From an uncultured Pseudomonadaceae bacterium (GTDB taxonomy: Bacteria; Pseudomonadota; Gammaproteobacteria; Pseudomonadales; Pseudomonadaceae), in NCBI GenBank assembly GCA_947630465.1, contig CANRHT010000084.1, forward strand, positions 1-8,447: a stretch of DNA of 8,447 bases, read 5' to 3'. Position 1 is the first letter of the stretch, and each line of letters starts with the position of its first letter. Of this stretch, positions 5,990 to 8,447 are shown piece by piece. The position numbers and the translations under genes are program-made. The notes below the pieces were generated by a model that saw only the letters and a program-made list of their open reading frames with translations, was not told the origin of the DNA and did no database searches.

Positions 5990-7058
5990 GGGTGTTAACC
6001 TCGCTCAGCAATGGGCGCACATAACGATTGAGTATGGCGTAGACGACCAATAGCAATGCGCCGCTGGCGCATAACAGCAGTGATTTATCCAGCAGGGTGC
6101 TGTTTAAACTGTAGTAGTAAAACACCAGATACAGCACCAGAAACACCAGGTTAAACCAGACCAAGCGCGTGTGATGCAGTGCCACTCCAATGCATAATAA
6201 AAGGCATAAAGGAGCGAGGCCTGGCATCTGCAGATTGACTAAGGTCACCACGATGCTTATGGCCAGCGCGATATAACGCAGTTTTGTTTGTTGCACGCTG
6301 CGCACAATCAGCTGCCATGCCAGTGCTAAACACACGAGGCTGCTCAACACAGCAACGATCCATAGCATTGTCGGCCAATTGTCTTGGGCGAGACCTGTCC
6401 ATAAAAATAAAAATGCGCTGCTGTTAGTCAGTAGTGCCAAAAAAATCATGCTCCATAACGCAAGAGTTAAGCCCACACTGGCAGGCTGTACATAATGCGC
6501 ATAACGATGCAGACGTAACCTGTTGAGCCAGAGCCAGCCGCTTAAGGCACAGACTAAAGGTAATGCGTAGAGCCATGCCTCGGGTCCTAATAACCACAGC
6601 ATAGCGCCACAGGCAAAAAATAGCGCGATAGCACGCTGGCTGCGAATACCCATTAAGATAAACAGCAGCAACTCTAAGCCCAGCATCAGCGCGGCAATCA
6701 GTTGTGAGTCCTGAGCGTTATCCTGCAAGCTGAACACAATAGCAATCTGACCACTGATGTTGCAGGCCAAGACAAATTGCTCAGCAAATAATGGAATAGT
6801 GGGAATACGACTGAGCACAATACTGCCGACACAGAGCACAATACCCAGCACCCAAATCATCTCGGTATTGGAGATCAGGCTGACAAAAAAGCCAAAGATA
6901 AAGCCGCAAAAAAACAGCGCCGCTAACCAGCCCGCCATCGCTAACAGCATGCGAATAAAAAATGGTGGTGTGGTGTCAGTAGCTGACAGGGCAGGCATGT
7001 CGCCGGAGACCAGATGAGCCTGCTGCAATTGCTGCCAGATGTTCAATGGATGCGTCAT
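5982..7058 (-). CDS. DUF4401 polytopic membrane protein
   Basis: The 358-residue protein has a hydrophilic N-terminal stretch of about 32 residues and then roughly ten or eleven hydrophobic segments, starting with IRMLLAMAGWLAALFFCGFI (35-54). The C-terminal part, YYYSLNSTLLDKSLLLCASG (314-333) followed by ALLLVVYAILNRYVRP, is what I recognise of DUF4401: a Tyr-rich helix end, a conserved leucine/lysine turn, and a last helix ending in Arg. Charged residues inside the membrane region are few, and no transporter or enzyme motif is evident. No function is known for the family. The start ATG (7058-7056) overlaps the upstream TGA by 4 bp (ATGA) and follows AGAGGA (7070-7065) by 6 nt. It is the middle membrane component of the three-gene set and probably associates with its neighbours in the inner membrane; that is inference from gene order. 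Confidence 0.87.
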   Translation of the reverse strand: MTHPLNIWQQLQQAHLVSGDMPALSATDTTPPFFIRMLLAMAGWLAALFFCGFIFGFFVSLISNTEMIWVLGIVLCVGSIVLSRIPTIPLFAEQFVLACNISGQIAIVFSLQDNAQDSQLIAALMLGLELLLFILMGIRSQRAIALFFACGAMLWLLGPEAWLYALPLVCALSGWLWLNRLRLHRYAHYVQPASVGLTLALWSMIFLALLTNSSAFLFLWTGLAQDNWPTMLWIVAVLSSLVCLALAWQLIVRSVQQTKLRYIALAISIVVTLVNLQMPGLAPLCLLLCIGVALHHTRLVWFNLVFLVLYLVFYYYSLNSTLLDKSLLLCASGALLLVVYAILNRYVRPLLSEVNTHA

Positions 7059-8044
7059 GCGGCGTCCTCTGGCTTAGCAGCCGTGCTTTTATTGAGTTGT
7101 TGCAGCCAGAGCGCTCCAGCACTGGAGAGTCCGATGATCAGCATACTCATCAGTAACAGCAGGCCATCCATTGGGATATGTTTATGTAATATATCGCCGA
7201 GCAGCGCTATGGTTAGGATAATCGCCGCCATAACCAGCGCTGCCAGCAGCAGCAAATCAAGGGTGCGCCAGCGATAGTGATATAACCATAAGCCCGCGAC
7301 TGCGAGCCAAACAATTAAGCTCGATGCGTTGCTGTTAAACCATGAATTAATGTAACTGATGGCGAGAAAGGTGATCACCAGCAAACTTGATAAACTGATC
7401 ACCCGCTCGCCCCAGCGTAAAAGCAGCGTTGGTGGCTGGCGTTGTGTGGCGATAATCCACAGCACAGCAGCGCTGGCATTCAGGGCAAATACCGCCCAAG
7501 ACGGATCACTAAAGAGCCTAGTCAGCCGGTGGATGGCGAGGTTGTCGAGTGCTAATACGAGGCTGACATTGAGCAATAGCAGAAGTAGCAGCCACAGAGC
7601 GGGCATGCGCGCCAGCAGCACCCAAGGCGTGATTAATAGCGCCCAGACTAAAAAAAGCTCATAGGTGTCGGCGCCACTTTGGTAAGTCTGCCCCACTAAC
7701 GCCAGTAGCGCGCCCACTAATAAGCTGGCGGCAAATAACGAGGCCTGTCCCGCAGGCTGTTGTAGATTAACCCGCAACAAGGGCAGCAATGACAGCAGCA
7801 AGGCACCTTGTGCGATGGCGAACTTATTAAAGCGGCTTAAGTCATCCCAGTTGTAGGCAAAAAAGAAAATCACCCCGCTGCACAGCAGCAGTACGGCAAA
7901 AACCAGTACCACGCGGCTGAGAAAACGCAGCTGAGTTGCAGGCATCGGCATACTCTGGGTCACCGCCAACGCCTGCTCAATGTTGTTGGGATTAAGGTGA
8001 CCGCTGGCGGCCCACTCAAGGATCTGTTGTCTAGATGTGGGCAT
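7055..8044 (-). CDS. DUF2157 polytopic membrane protein
   Basis: The 329-residue protein starts with a soluble segment (about 1-40, SRQQILEWAASGHLNPNNIE) that resembles the short helical N-terminus of DUF2157 proteins. About ten hydrophobic segments follow. The family landmarks are GVIFFFAYNWDDLSRFNK (57-74), the aromatic-Asn-Trp turn after the first helix, and ALVGQTYQSGADTYELFLVW (115-134), the Gly-Gln-x-Tyr element followed by a Leu-Trp helix. The C-terminus is short, basic-to-acidic and presumably cytoplasmic. The function is unknown, and there is no recognisable transport or catalytic motif. The ATG (8044-8042) lies 8 nt after the adenine deaminase stop. The only Shine-Dalgarno, TAGG, overlaps that stop codon. 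The gene therefore belongs to an operon with adenine deaminase upstream and DUF4401 and GDYXXLXY downstream. Confidence 0.88.
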   Translation of the reverse strand: MPTSRQQILEWAASGHLNPNNIEQALAVTQSMPMPATQLRFLSRVVLVFAVLLLCSGVIFFFAYNWDDLSRFNKFAIAQGALLLSLLPLLRVNLQQPAGQASLFAASLLVGALLALVGQTYQSGADTYELFLVWALLITPWVLLARMPALWLLLLLLLNVSLVLALDNLAIHRLTRLFSDPSWAVFALNASAAVLWIIATQRQPPTLLLRWGERVISLSSLLVITFLAISYINSWFNSNASSLIVWLAVAGLWLYHYRWRTLDLLLLAALVMAAIILTIALLGDILHKHIPMDGLLLLMSMLIIGLSSAGALWLQQLNKSTAAKPEDAA

Positions 8045-8052
8045 GCTTATAC

Positions 8053-8447
<395 letters not shown>

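Noticed and set aside
6757..7664. Three plus-strand open frames opposite the DUF4401 and DUF2157 genes
   Set aside because: They are antisense shadows of long hydrophobic genes. The translations are Ser/Arg/Ala-rich without recognisable domains.

Overview
The window is a compact chromosomal stretch of nine protein genes from a gammaproteobacterium, most likely a member of the Pseudomonadaceae. The evidence is the divergent rpiA/ilvA pair, the IlvA N-terminus (MLEHYVKKIL...), and an adenine deaminase C-terminus ([10 protein letters not shown]..., [11 protein letters not shown]..., ending NSLNARLAP) that closely resembles the Pseudomonas aeruginosa PA0148 type as I recall it. Base composition looks near 50% GC by eye. 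That is low for classical Pseudomonas and suggests a lower-GC lineage such as Thiopseudomonas or Denitrificimonas; this is inference. I see no RNA genes, insertion sequences, CRISPR, phage genes or attachment sites, and no gene-free stretch over 300 bases.

Left part (1-2640): a 23S rRNA methyltransferase of the RlmI type runs off the left edge on the minus strand. Facing away from it is a plus-strand pair: a membrane-anchored beta-propeller protein of the YjiK/'SdiA-regulated' family, then a WYL-domain DNA-binding regulator 48 nt downstream. The pair ends at a perfect 12-bp hairpin.

Middle part (2641-5460): rpiA (pentose phosphate pathway, minus) and ilvA (isoleucine biosynthesis, plus) are transcribed divergently from a 122-nt spacer. 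A four-helix membrane protein, probably DUF2269, follows ilvA by 55 nt, starts at TTG behind a strong ribosome binding site, and is probably co-transcribed.

Right part (5462-8447): a tightly packed minus-strand operon of adenine deaminase (N-terminal part outside the window), a DUF2157 membrane protein, a DUF4401 membrane protein and a small anchored GDYXXLXY protein. The genes are separated by 8 nt or overlap by 4 and 8 bp, so translation is probably coupled. The last three form a conserved set with no established function and look like one inner-membrane complex with a periplasmic subunit. This is the most interesting part of the window. Its last gene meets the DUF2269 gene tail to tail with one base between the stop codons, so the two transcripts almost certainly overlap.
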